Positions 18,559-26,549 of a stretch of DNA of 35,427 nt are shown piece by piece. This DNA comes from an uncultured Pedobacter sp. (GTDB lineage Bacteria > Bacteroidota > Bacteroidia > Sphingobacteriales > Sphingobacteriaceae): NCBI GenBank assembly GCA_946478755.1, contig CAMLDJ010000025.1:1-35427 (forward strand), given 5' to 3'. The notes beneath the pieces were generated by a model. It did not search any database, was not told the DNA's origin, and worked only from the letters and a program-made list of their open reading frames with translations. Each line of letters starts with the position of its first letter. Position 1 is the stretch's first letter. A program made the translations under genes and the position numbers.

Positions 18559-18671
18559 ATGAAGCTATCATAAGCATATTTTTCACTAGCATCTATTTAA
18601 TGTTTTGTGTTCAAGAGCTCGCAAGCTCGGTTCATTGCTGTTTGTAAGCGGTATGCTTATGATGGTTTCAT
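18559..18671. mobile_element. Small non-coding inverted-repeat element (MITE/REP-like), full copy
   Basis: The left end at 18559-18578 (ATGAAGCTATCATAAGCATA) and the right end at 18652-18671 are inverted copies matching at 18 of 20 bases. Inside is a hairpin, gagct-cgca-agctc, at 18615-18628. A partial second copy occurs at 33654-33732. There is no coding capacity, and I see no clear target-site duplication. The size (113 bp) fits a MITE or REP-type repeat. The remaining part of the gap 18533-18846 is very AT-rich and should hold the Lrp promoter, but no exact TAnnTTTG match was found. Confidence 0.65.
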
Positions 18672-18846
18672 TAGTTCGTTTTATTTAAACAAAACAACGA
18701 TATATCATTTCTTATATCAAGGTTTTATATCATTTTCTATAAAATAATCAGTTTTTTTGGTTTTTGTTATCTTTTTATTCAGTTTTGAGTTTGTTTAACA
18801 AAAACAATTGATTAATTTTTCATTTCAGATTTTAAAATCGATTATT

Positions 18847-19311
18847 ATGTCTACAGGTCTAGATCAAACTGATATCAGGATATTGCAGATCTTACAAAAA
18901 GATGCGGCACTAAGTAACGAAGCAATTGCTACCAAAGTGAATAAATCTATTGCTACGATCCACGCGCGGATAAAACGATTGAAAGAAAATGGGTATATTA
19001 AACGAATTGTCGCCATACTTGATAACCGCAAGATAGACAGAAGCCAGATCGCATTTTCACAAGTCTACTTGAAGTCTCATACTAAAGAGAGCTTAAAGGA
19101 ATTCAAGGATGAAGTTTCAAAATTCGATGAAGTGATGGAATGCTTTCAAATGACCGGAACCTTCGATTTTATTCTCAGGATCGCCACACGGAACATGGAT
19201 CATTACAATTTGTTTTACAACGAGAAACTGGCAACTCTATCCAATATCAGCACGATTCAGACCTCATTCGTGATGTCCGAGATCAAAAGTGATACCGCAT
19301 ATCCGATGTAA
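18847..19311 (+). CDS. Lrp/AsnC-family transcriptional regulator
   Basis: A 154-residue protein. The ATG at 18847 is used; the longer frame would need a TTG start at 18808. The N-terminal winged helix (DQTDIRILQILQKDA, then IATIHARIKRLKENGYI) and the C-terminal RAM ligand-binding domain (about 70-150, with an FDEVMECFQMTGTFDF stretch) are complete and of normal length. Lrp-type proteins form octamers and respond to amino acids or other small metabolites. The gene is divergent from the DsbD-N gene and points toward the TonB receptor. A remnant sequence and a separate promoter lie between, so it is probably not in the receptor operon, though it might regulate it. Confidence 0.95.
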   Translation: MSTGLDQTDIRILQILQKDAALSNEAIATKVNKSIATIHARIKRLKENGYIKRIVAILDNRKIDRSQIAFSQVYLKSHTKESLKEFKDEVSKFDEVMECFQMTGTFDFILRIATRNMDHYNLFYNEKLATLSNISTIQTSFVMSEIKSDTAYPM

Positions 19312-19316
19312 ATCCC

Positions 19317-19355
19317 TTTTACATAAACATTCTTAATGGAGCAGGCCCTTGCCCA
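19317..19355 (-). pseudogene. 39-bp fragment of an AraC-type gene
   Basis: The 39 bases match 23764-23802 at 37 positions, in the same orientation. There the sequence codes for residues 81-93 of the intact AraC regulator (WASAGSIKNVYVK). Here the reading gives WARACSIKNVYVK and neither side continues the homology. It lies 5 bp after the Lrp stop and forms a direct repeat with the intact gene around the TonB-PepSY cassette. Confidence 0.7.
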
Positions 19356-19396
19356 ACCTAGACCTATGCCAGCAAAATTGATTTCTCAAAAAATTG

Positions 19397-19427
19397 TTTG
19401 TATTAAATCTAAATAAGAATACCTTTG
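19397..19427 (+). promoter_or_regulatory. Promoter of the TonB receptor-PepSY operon
   Basis: TTTG at 19397-19400 and TACCTTTG at 19420-19427 match both parts of the Bacteroidota sigma consensus, with a 19-bp spacer. Initiation near 19433 leaves a leader of about 27 nt before the ATG at 19460. The spacer is AT-rich with an imperfect dyad (TATTAAATCTAAATA), a reasonable place for an iron-responsive repressor. The repressor's identity is inferred. Confidence 0.75.
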
Positions 19428-19459
19428 CCGGCAGTTATAATCTTTATACAATTAATGAT

Positions 19460-21844
19460 ATGCCAGATTCCCGAAACCAATCTTCTTTATTAACAAATAA
19501 ATATAAATTATTGCTGATTTTATCAGTCTTCCTGCTTATTATGGGCCCTATTGTCTCATTCGGACAAAACGCCCAGAGTTCAAAGGCTTCGTTATCAGGT
19601 ACGGTCAATGATACAGAAGGCCAGCCGCTGAAATATGCAACTGTTGCTGTGAGCGGCGGTAAAAGGATTTCGACCGACAAGCTGGGCAGATTTTTGATCC
19701 AGGATCTCTCTGCCGGCGCTCATCGGATCAGTGTCAGCCTGGTCGGTTATCAGACCGCAACCAAAGAAGTAACCCTTACTGCTGATACCACCATTGAGGT
19801 TTCCTTTGTGCTCCAAACGGGGAATGCACTTTCTGAGGTCGTTGTTACGGCCGGTAGAAAACCAGAGAGTCTGAAAGATGTTCCTTCCTCAGTTACGATT
19901 CTTACCGCAGGGGATGTTAAGGAACAACTAAATGTTAATCCATCGGTTGCCGCCATCCTTGGAAATACTGTTCCCGGATTGGGAACCTCCAATAATAAGG
20001 CGACCAATTCCGGACAGACGCTGCGCGGCCGTCAGGTATTGGTACTGATTGATGGCATTCCCCAGTCTACGCCGCTTATGAACGGAAGTCGTGACATCCG
20101 GACACTTGATCCGGCGGCCATTGAACGCGTCGAAGTCATTAAGGGTGCAACTTCTATTTATGGTAATGGATCTGCAGGGGGGATCATCAACTTCATTACT
20201 AAAAAACCAACTGCAGATAGAACGTTCAGCGGCACGACCAGCATCGGGCTAAATGGCAACCTGGTAAATCCGTCAAACACGGGGGGATACCGGTTTTCAC
20301 AGACTTTCTCGGGAACGCTAAATAAGTTTTCCTATGTCGTTAATGGCACTTACAACTATACCGGAGTACTAAAAGACGCTAAAGGAAATGTAAACGCCCA
20401 GGCTGATGGACTTGGGGAGAACTCACTTTATAATACCTTCGTTAAACTGGCTTACAAGCCCAATGAGCATAGCGAAATTATCGCTTCATATAACCTGTTC
20501 AGAAGCGTACAAAGCAGCGACTATATCAATATAACGGGTAAGTATGGCGAAAAGCCTGCTATCGGTCAAAAAGGTGATGACCGGGGAGAAGCTGCCGGGA
20601 CACCCTATAACCACAACGCTCTGGTTTCCTATCATAATGACGCCCTGCCCTTGGCCAGCTCCATGGATGTTTCGGCTTATTACAATAGCTTTATTTCTAT
20701 GAACAGGTATGTAGAGAAGGCAACAGCCTGGTATGGCCCCGGTCAGACGAAAATACAGTCGTTCAAAAAGGGTGTTCGCCTGACATTGAATACCCCATGG
20801 AAGATGGGTAACCTTGGCGATGGAGAACTGACTTACGGACTCGACCTGCTGAACGACAGAACCAATCAGGTTCTTACAGATGGCCGGGTATATATCCCGG
20901 ACATGAACATGCTCAATCTTGCGCCGTATGCTCAGATGAAATTAGACCTAATGAGCAATTTTGTATTGAAAGCTGGGGTCCGTTATGAAAATGCCCGCGT
21001 TAAAGTGCAGGATTTCAAAACTATTGCTACCGGCCCGAACGACGAAGGCAGCATTGCCGTCAGCGGCGGTAAAATTCCTTATCACGCCACTACCTTTAAC
21101 GCCGGGCTGCGATACAATAAGTATGACATCTTTAATCCGTTTGTGAGTTTTTCTCAGGGATTTGCGATCAACGAACTTGGCCGTATATTGAGAAGGGCGA
21201 CCAGCAATACCCTGGAAAGCATTGCCACCGATCCTATTATTACCAATAATTATGAAGCGGGTTTCAGCAGCAGGCTCGGCATTGTCAATTTAACCGCAGC
21301 TTATTACATCAGCACATCAAAACTGGGTGCCAACCTGGTTGATATTGATGGCTATCTTGTACCTCAGCGCGAGCCGGAACGGATACATGGTTACGAGATT
21401 TCAGCAGATGTTTACTTTAACCCGACATGGACACTGGGGGGCAGTTATTCCTTTGTAGAAGGTAAAGCAGAGCAGGCAAGCGGTACGAAAGTATATATGA
21501 ACGGATTGCGCATCGCACCGCCGAAAGCAACCGCTTACCTCGGCTACCGTCCTTTAAGCGCGCTTGATGTGAAACTATATTGGGTATATACCGAAGGCCG
21601 TGATCGTTTTGACGTTCGTGCTAATGGTTTGTATGCCAATAGCGAGGGTCCGGTGAAACCTGTGAGTCTTTTCAACCTCTCTGCCGGTTACAGGATTAAC
21701 AGTAAGTGGTCGGCCGGACTTGGTATAGAGAACCTGCTGAATAGTTCTTACTATCCTGTAGTAAGCCAATACCGTGGTATTGACGCAGAGTATGTACGTG
21801 GCAATGGGGCGACAATGAGCTTAAATCTTTCTTATAACTTTTAA
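19460..21844 (+). CDS. TonB-dependent siderophore-type outer membrane receptor
   Basis: A 794-residue receptor. The start at 19460 is chosen because the promoter elements lie inside the longer frame and the signal peptide follows (KLLLILSVFLLIMGPIVSFGQ, then the mature part). A carboxypeptidase-regulatory-like domain (about 42-118) precedes the plug, which has LSEVVVTAGRK, VLVLIDGIPQ and RVEVIKGATSIYGNGSAGG. The 22-strand barrel ends in the canonical aromatic residue (LNLSYNF). This arrangement is typical of ferric-siderophore or ferric-citrate receptors. The PepSY-TM gene starts 2 bp after its stop, which supports iron uptake rather than glycan uptake. The siderophore itself cannot be predicted. 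Confidence 0.94.
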   Translation: MPDSRNQSSLLTNKYKLLLILSVFLLIMGPIVSFGQNAQSSKASLSGTVNDTEGQPLKYATVAVSGGKRISTDKLGRFLIQDLSAGAHRISVSLVGYQTATKEVTLTADTTIEVSFVLQTGNALSEVVVTAGRKPESLKDVPSSVTILTAGDVKEQLNVNPSVAAILGNTVPGLGTSNNKATNSGQTLRGRQVLVLIDGIPQSTPLMNGSRDIRTLDPAAIERVEVIKGATSIYGNGSAGGIINFITKKPTADRTFSGTTSIGLNGNLVNPSNTGGYRFSQTFSGTLNKFSYVVNGTYNYTGVLKDAKGNVNAQADGLGENSLYNTFVKLAYKPNEHSEIIASYNLFRSVQSSDYINITGKYGEKPAIGQKGDDRGEAAGTPYNHNALVSYHNDALPLASSMDVSAYYNSFISMNRYVEKATAWYGPGQTKIQSFKKGVRLTLNTPWKMGNLGDGELTYGLDLLNDRTNQVLTDGRVYIPDMNMLNLAPYAQMKLDLMSNFVLKAGVRYENARVKVQDFKTIATGPNDEGSIAVSGGKIPYHATTFNAGLRYNKYDIFNPFVSFSQGFAINELGRILRRATSNTLESIATDPIITNNYEAGFSSRLGIVNLTAAYYISTSKLGANLVDIDGYLVPQREPERIHGYEISADVYFNPTWTLGGSYSFVEGKAEQASGTKVYMNGLRIAPPKATAYLGYRPLSALDVKLYWVYTEGRDRFDVRANGLYANSEGPVKPVSLFNLSAGYRINSKWSAGLGIENLLNSSYYPVVSQYRGIDAEYVRGNGATMSLNLSYNF

Positions 21845-21846
21845 TA

Positions 21847-23058
21847 ATGCTGCGGAAAATATTTTTCTGGCTGCATAAATGGCTGGGCCTGATCACAGGC
21901 CTGGTCGTTTTGATTGTTGCGCTAACCGGTTGTATAAATGTATTTTCGGATGAACTGAAGGAATATTTTTATCATAACCGATATTATGTCGAACCAGAGA
22001 CTAACCGTAATACTTTAAATTTCAGTGAAATGCGTGCTCAGGCGCAGAAGGCCCTCGGCCCCGGGATCAAGATCACACGCTGCGAGATCTATCCGGCTAA
22101 AGGCCATACCTGGATCTTCCGTGCTTCGCAGACGGATAAGAAAGGCATTGGGTACTGGAACTATTACAAATATTATTACAGGGTCTACATCAACCCTTAC
22201 AATGGAAAAGTAGTACATGTGGAAGACACGCGAAACGAGTTCTTTCAACTGGTGCTAAGCCTCCATATGAACCTGCTGTTGGGTGATACGGTGGGTGGCA
22301 TGGTGACGGGAATTTCGGCATTATGTTTTTTTGTTTTACTGCTGAGCGGCCTTATATTATGGTTTCCCCGGAAATGGAAAGCAAAAGCCTTCAAAAAAGG
22401 ACTTGCATTTAAGCGCAGGGCCGGGATAAAACGGCTGCTCTATGATTTGCACAATGTATCCGGCTTTTACGTTCTGGTTCCTGCTACCCTGATTTGTGTA
22501 ACAGGCCTGGTCTTCGCCTTTCCCTGGGCTGACCAGAGTGTTCAGTTCCTGGCTAATGGCGGAAAAAAAGTTGAAAAGCGGGTTATTCCCTTATCTACAC
22601 CCAATGAGACTTACCATCCTCAGTCGACCGACAGTGCCATTACTCATCTTCTTCACGTGCATCCTCAAGCTGATGTTTTATCGATCCGCTTCAGGGAAAA
22701 AAACACAGATCCGATGGATGTTCAGGTACGGCTTGCCAAAAATCGCACACATGTGTTCGAATGGTATTATTTTGATCGTAACAATGGCAAACTGCTGATG
22801 CGGTATGGAGATAAAGACGTACAGGGAGGCGAAAAATTCAGAACGATGAACTATGATCTGCATACCGGAGCCTTTGCCGGGATCCCGACCAAACTGCTTG
22901 CTTTCTTTGTTTCATTGATCTGTGCGGCTATGCCGGTCACCGGATTTCTACTCTGGTACAACAAGGGAAAGAAAAAGAAAAATAAGAAACAGAGACGTAA
23001 TCACTCATCCGTCGGGGGTCAGGACATAAAGAACCGCAATAAAAGTCTTTTAAATTAG
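21847..23058 (+). CDS. PepSY-associated TM protein, putative ferric-siderophore reductase
   Basis: A 403-residue inner membrane protein. Four transmembrane segments are visible: about 5-30 (WLHKWLGLITGLVVLIVALTG), 140-168, 195-222 and 345-368. Conserved histidines sit in or near the helices (HKW, LHMN, LHNVSG, DLHTG), as in PepSY_TM proteins proposed to bind haem. A periplasmic PepSY-like region (FSEMRAQAQKALG) follows the first helix. The tail is very lysine-rich and cytoplasmic. Members next to TonB receptors are thought to reduce the iron in imported siderophore complexes. Translational coupling with the receptor (2-bp gap) supports that role. Confidence 0.93.
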   Translation: MLRKIFFWLHKWLGLITGLVVLIVALTGCINVFSDELKEYFYHNRYYVEPETNRNTLNFSEMRAQAQKALGPGIKITRCEIYPAKGHTWIFRASQTDKKGIGYWNYYKYYYRVYINPYNGKVVHVEDTRNEFFQLVLSLHMNLLLGDTVGGMVTGISALCFFVLLLSGLILWFPRKWKAKAFKKGLAFKRRAGIKRLLYDLHNVSGFYVLVPATLICVTGLVFAFPWADQSVQFLANGGKKVEKRVIPLSTPNETYHPQSTDSAITHLLHVHPQADVLSIRFREKNTDPMDVQVRLAKNRTHVFEWYYFDRNNGKLLMRYGDKDVQGGEKFRTMNYDLHTGAFAGIPTKLLAFFVSLICAAMPVTGFLLWYNKGKKKKNKKQRRNHSSVGGQDIKNRNKSLLN

Positions 23059-23078
23059 CATCAGGCTTCACAACTGCC

Positions 23079-23163
23079 AGCTACCTGAGACCTATATTCC
23101 AGGTAGCTATAAGAGACAACCTCATAGGTGTTTACACCTTCCAGGTACGTTGCAGGTACCTGC
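23079..23163. other. Palindrome-rich gap between convergent genes, possible terminators
   Basis: Three inverted repeats are packed between the PepSY and AraC stops. They are AGCTACCTG/CAGGTAGCT (23079-23087 and 23100-23108), AGGTGT-TT-ACACCT (23126-23139) and the perfect palindrome GCAGGTACCTGC (23152-23163). CAGGTA or its complement recurs several times. None has a long T tract. They may terminate both transcripts. Confidence 0.45.
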
Positions 23164-23181
23164 TTGTGCTAAGCCTCAGTA

Positions 23182-24042
23182 CTACCTGTAGTGGGGAATT
23201 TCCTGAAGATCAGACTGTAATTGAAACTTCAGGTATGCCAGTGGTGTTTGTCCGGTATAGGCTTTAAAATCTTTTAGAAAGTGGTTCGAATCGTAGTATC
23301 CGTTTGATATGGCGATTCGCATCAAATCAACCTTCTTACTTCCAACCAACTCAAGGTAGGCGTTAATAAAGCGCTGCAGCTGAATGTATTCTTTGGGCAA
23401 GAGTCCGATATGCTGTATAAAACTTCTTTCCAGCCACTTATAGTTTACGCCAGCATCATCGGTCACTTTTCGCACCGTGCTTTTCCCTTTTACTTTGTGG
23501 ATATAATCCAATGTTTTATGTAAGATTTCAGGAGTGTTCATCTCCTTAAAAGAATGCTGAACGTAGGTTCCGACAAAAGCTATCTTTTCTTCGATGGAAT
23601 TACACTGAAAAAATTCTACTATGTTGAAGTCATTGTTCTTAGCGATATTTTCAAACGGGCTAACCGGACGGTATCGGAAATATTGAGCGTCCAACCCAAA
23701 CAGCTGATAGAAAGCACCTGGATGAAAACGAACTATAAAAACCTGCTCTATATGGTTATTGTATTTTACATAAACATTCTTAATGGAGCCGGCACTTGCC
23801 CATACCCCTTTAATTTCGAAGGCATCATTTTCCCCGGTTACCGTTATTTTGTCTTCGCAACTTTGTAAAAATACAAGCACGGGAAAGCCATCATTGAAAA
23901 TAAGGTCTTTATTATTCTTTGGGTCTCTCGAGAAAACGTAAAATCCCTCAATAACAGGCTCAACCGCTTTTGAAGGACTTACTCTATATCCGTCCTCATT
24001 AAATTCTCCTAGCTGTATCTTTTTCAGATAATTTATTGGCAT
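23182..24042 (-). CDS. AraC-family transcriptional regulator
   Basis: A 286-residue regulator. The N-terminal ~160 residues resemble the DUF6597-type domain seen in many Bacteroidota AraC proteins (an early IEGFYVFSRD strand, later HPGAFYQLFGL). The C-terminal ~100 residues are the double helix-turn-helix with ISNGYYDSNHFLKDFKAYTGQTPLAYLKF. No membrane segment is present. It converges on the TonB-PepSY operon and is divergent from the methionine aminopeptidase gene across 112 bp. A TAAATTTG -7-like element ends only 4 bp before its ATG. Part of its coding sequence is duplicated at 19317-19355, upstream of the receptor, which makes a historical link with that cassette likely. Confidence 0.93.
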   Translation of the reverse strand: MPINYLKKIQLGEFNEDGYRVSPSKAVEPVIEGFYVFSRDPKNNKDLIFNDGFPVLVFLQSCEDKITVTGENDAFEIKGVWASAGSIKNVYVKYNNHIEQVFIVRFHPGAFYQLFGLDAQYFRYRPVSPFENIAKNNDFNIVEFFQCNSIEEKIAFVGTYVQHSFKEMNTPEILHKTLDYIHKVKGKSTVRKVTDDAGVNYKWLERSFIQHIGLLPKEYIQLQRFINAYLELVGSKKVDLMRIAISNGYYDSNHFLKDFKAYTGQTPLAYLKFQLQSDLQEIPHYR

Positions 24043-24123
24043 GTCACAAATTTACCGAAAATGTTAAGCGCCAGCGCATCATCCCATGTCTAATATTTAC
24101 TATGAGTACAGTTTAAATACACC

Positions 24124-24131
24124 TAGCTTTG
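24124..24131 (+). promoter_or_regulatory. Candidate -7 element for the methionine aminopeptidase gene
   Basis: TAGCTTTG fully matches TAnnTTTG and would give a leader of about 18 nt to the ATG at 24155. A good TTTG -33 element is not seen. Confidence 0.45.
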
Positions 24132-24154
24132 TACAGAACTGACGAAATTATTTT

Positions 24155-24916
24155 ATGGTTGTAAAAACGGAAGAGGAACTGCAAGGTATGAAGCGGGTGA
24201 GCGAGGCTGTTGCGCTTACCTTGCGAAAAATGAGCGATTATACCGAGATCGGCATGTCCACGAAAGATATAGACGAATACGGCAGACAATTATTAGAGTC
24301 CCTTGGTGCAAAGTCTGCCCCCTTTGAAACGTATGATTTCCCCGGTTATAGCTGCATTAGCGTCAACAAAGAGTTTGCTCATGGCGTTCCTTCAAACAAA
24401 GTCAAGCTTAAAAATGGAGACCTCATTAACATTGATGTATCCGCAGAACTTGACGGCTTTTGGTCGGATAATGGATGCTCCTTTGTTGTTGGAGAAGATA
24501 TTCAAGGGGTACAGCATTTGGTAGATACTTCAAAACAGATATTACTTGATGCGATTGCTCAAATTAGCGGGGGAATACGAATTGCTGATATTGGAAAACT
24601 GATAGAGAGCAGAGCCAAAAAAGCAGGTTATACAGTGATCCGCGATTTAGGTGGTCATGGGGTTGGACGAAGTTTACATGAAGCACCTGAGGCGATCATG
24701 AATTATTACGACCGTTATGATACCCTGCGGCGATTTAGAAAAGACTCTGTTGTTGCTATTGAAACATTTATCTCCACCAGGTCCACTTCCATTGAAACGG
24801 CCTCAGATGGCTGGGCTTTTACAGGTAGTAAAGGCGGATTTGTTGCCCAACATGAGCACACGATATTGATCACGTCCAACAAACCAATAATCCTGACCGC
24901 AGCGAATGGAATATAA
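24155..24916 (+). CDS. map: Methionine aminopeptidase, type I
   Basis: A 253-residue cytoplasmic enzyme that removes the initiator methionine from nascent proteins. All metal ligands of the pita-bread fold are in register with the E. coli enzyme: Asp94, Asp105, His168, Glu203 and Glu234. The substrate histidine is His76 (FAHGVPSN), and the GGHGVGRSLHE motif is intact. There is no N-terminal zinc-finger extension. Bacteroidota usually keep a housekeeping map in the ribosomal-protein region. This copy stands alone between an AraC regulator and an L,D-transpeptidase, so it may be a second, conditionally expressed map. That redundancy is an inference, since the rest of the genome is not visible. 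Confidence 0.96.
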   Translation: MVVKTEEELQGMKRVSEAVALTLRKMSDYTEIGMSTKDIDEYGRQLLESLGAKSAPFETYDFPGYSCISVNKEFAHGVPSNKVKLKNGDLINIDVSAELDGFWSDNGCSFVVGEDIQGVQHLVDTSKQILLDAIAQISGGIRIADIGKLIESRAKKAGYTVIRDLGGHGVGRSLHEAPEAIMNYYDRYDTLRRFRKDSVVAIETFISTRSTSIETASDGWAFTGSKGGFVAQHEHTILITSNKPIILTAANGI

Positions 24917-25011
24917 CCGATGGGTATATTCCTCCCGCTATTCGGGTGTGAAGAAAGGATGAAGGTGTGGTGAAAACAAAACAAAATCGTGTTAAGTTGT
25001 ATTAGATCAAT

Positions 25012-26544
25012 ATGCTTCATACAAAATATCAGATCAAATTTTCGTTCATCCTGCTTCTCGCCGCTGTTTTTACCGCTCAATCGTGTAAAAAAAGTAAATC
25101 GGAGATTGGTCAGGAACTTTTTAAAGAGACCAGGAACAAAGTATTTAAAAAGGTGGAGAACGATGCTTTTGCCCGCGTGTTCCAACAAATGCTGAGCGAC
25201 AAGAAATCCGGCCTTGGCAATCCAAAACTCATCACGGCCTTTTATGAAGGCAATGATTATGAGCCGGTATTGTTGATGCAGCACCTGCCTGATACGGGAT
25301 TGAAAGCACTTGCAGATCGGTTGAACAAAGCAGGTATACACGGCCTTTCGCCCGAAATGTTCAATGCTGCATCTTTCAGCGGATTACTTGGAAAAATCTA
25401 TGACAAGAAAGCCGTTAAAACTGTGGAAGAAGCTTATAAAGTGATCGCCGAACTTGAACTGACCGCTGCCAATTCGCTGATCGATTACAGCAATGCGCTG
25501 CAATTTGGTGTGATCAGTCCGAGGAAAATCTATGCACAATACTATACAAAAACCAAGCGGCCCGACAGTGCAGCCATGGTATCGTTGTTTGCCATCAAAG
25601 ACCTCAAAGTTTATCTGGACAGTATTCAGCCAAAAAGTAAGTCTTACCTGACTTTGCAAAAAGCATTGGCAGAAGGCCTGACCGCGCCGGGCATGACTAA
25701 ACAGGAAACCGTCCGTGTTCTGCAGGTGAACCTGGAACGGCTAAGATGGAAAAACAGAAATAATGATCAGAAACTGGTTTTGGTCAACATTCCTGATTAT
25801 AGGCTCGATGTGATTGAAAACGGTAAGTCGGTACTGAACATGAAGGTCTGTGTAGGAGAAGGAAGAGAGGTGAAGGCGACGGATCTGAGGGAATATGACG
25901 AGAACGACTTAAAAAAGGACAGGCCTTTCAACCGGGAAACACCTCAACTCGGGAGTATGATCCATAGTGTACAGGTGAACCCGGTCTGGAATATACCGGA
26001 AAGCATCGCTACTAAGGAAATCACCAAATATGCCGCTGAGGACCGGTATTACCTGGCCAATAACAATATTGATGTATACCTGGATGGTAAGCTGGTAGAA
26101 GATCCGGAAACCATAGACTGGAGTTCTCCAGATGCAGGCAAGGCCTACACTTTTAAACAGCGGCCAGGCGATGAAAATGCGCTGGGCAAGATCAAGTTCC
26201 TATTTAACAATGAAAGTTCGGTCTATCTGCATGATACGCCGGCAAAGGAGGCATTTAAACAACCCGTAAGAGCGATTAGCCATGGTTGTGTCCGGGTGGA
26301 AAAACCGCTCGAGTTGGCCCGTCAGCTTTTTGGAGAAGGTGATAAGTTGGAGCTCATCAAAAAGGAAATGGCGCTAACCGGTACACCAAAGGCCAGGGAT
26401 ATTGCATTGCCGGAAAAGGTGGCGGTATACCTGACTTATTTTACCTGTTGGGCAGATGAACAGGGTGCATTACAGTTCAGAAAGGACATTTATGGACAGG
26501 ATGTTGTGCTGTATTCCTATCTGGAAAAGATAAAGGGAGGATAA
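25012..26544 (+). CDS. L,D-transpeptidase lipoprotein, YcbB/LdtD-like
   Basis: A 510-residue envelope enzyme. The N-terminus is a lipoprotein signal with lipobox AQSC (Cys near residue 25), so it is probably anchored in a membrane. A long helical region (about 30-240) resembles the scaffold and peptidoglycan-binding part of YcbB-type enzymes. The YkuD catalytic domain starts near LVLVNIPDYRLDV and carries SHGCVRVEKPLELA with nucleophile Cys426. A capping loop lies between (NIDVYLDG). Such enzymes make 3-3 peptide cross-links or attach groups to peptidoglycan. It converges with another L,D-transpeptidase gene with only 5 bp between the stops. Confidence 0.94.
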   Translation: MLHTKYQIKFSFILLLAAVFTAQSCKKSKSEIGQELFKETRNKVFKKVENDAFARVFQQMLSDKKSGLGNPKLITAFYEGNDYEPVLLMQHLPDTGLKALADRLNKAGIHGLSPEMFNAASFSGLLGKIYDKKAVKTVEEAYKVIAELELTAANSLIDYSNALQFGVISPRKIYAQYYTKTKRPDSAAMVSLFAIKDLKVYLDSIQPKSKSYLTLQKALAEGLTAPGMTKQETVRVLQVNLERLRWKNRNNDQKLVLVNIPDYRLDVIENGKSVLNMKVCVGEGREVKATDLREYDENDLKKDRPFNRETPQLGSMIHSVQVNPVWNIPESIATKEITKYAAEDRYYLANNNIDVYLDGKLVEDPETIDWSSPDAGKAYTFKQRPGDENALGKIKFLFNNESSVYLHDTPAKEAFKQPVRAISHGCVRVEKPLELARQLFGEGDKLELIKKEMALTGTPKARDIALPEKVAVYLTYFTCWADEQGALQFRKDIYGQDVVLYSYLEKIKGG

Positions 26545-26549
26545 CCCCC

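Noticed and set aside
19394..19459. 22-residue N-terminal extension of the TonB receptor.
   Set aside because: The promoter -33 and -7 elements fall inside it; the signal peptide fits the ATG at 19460.
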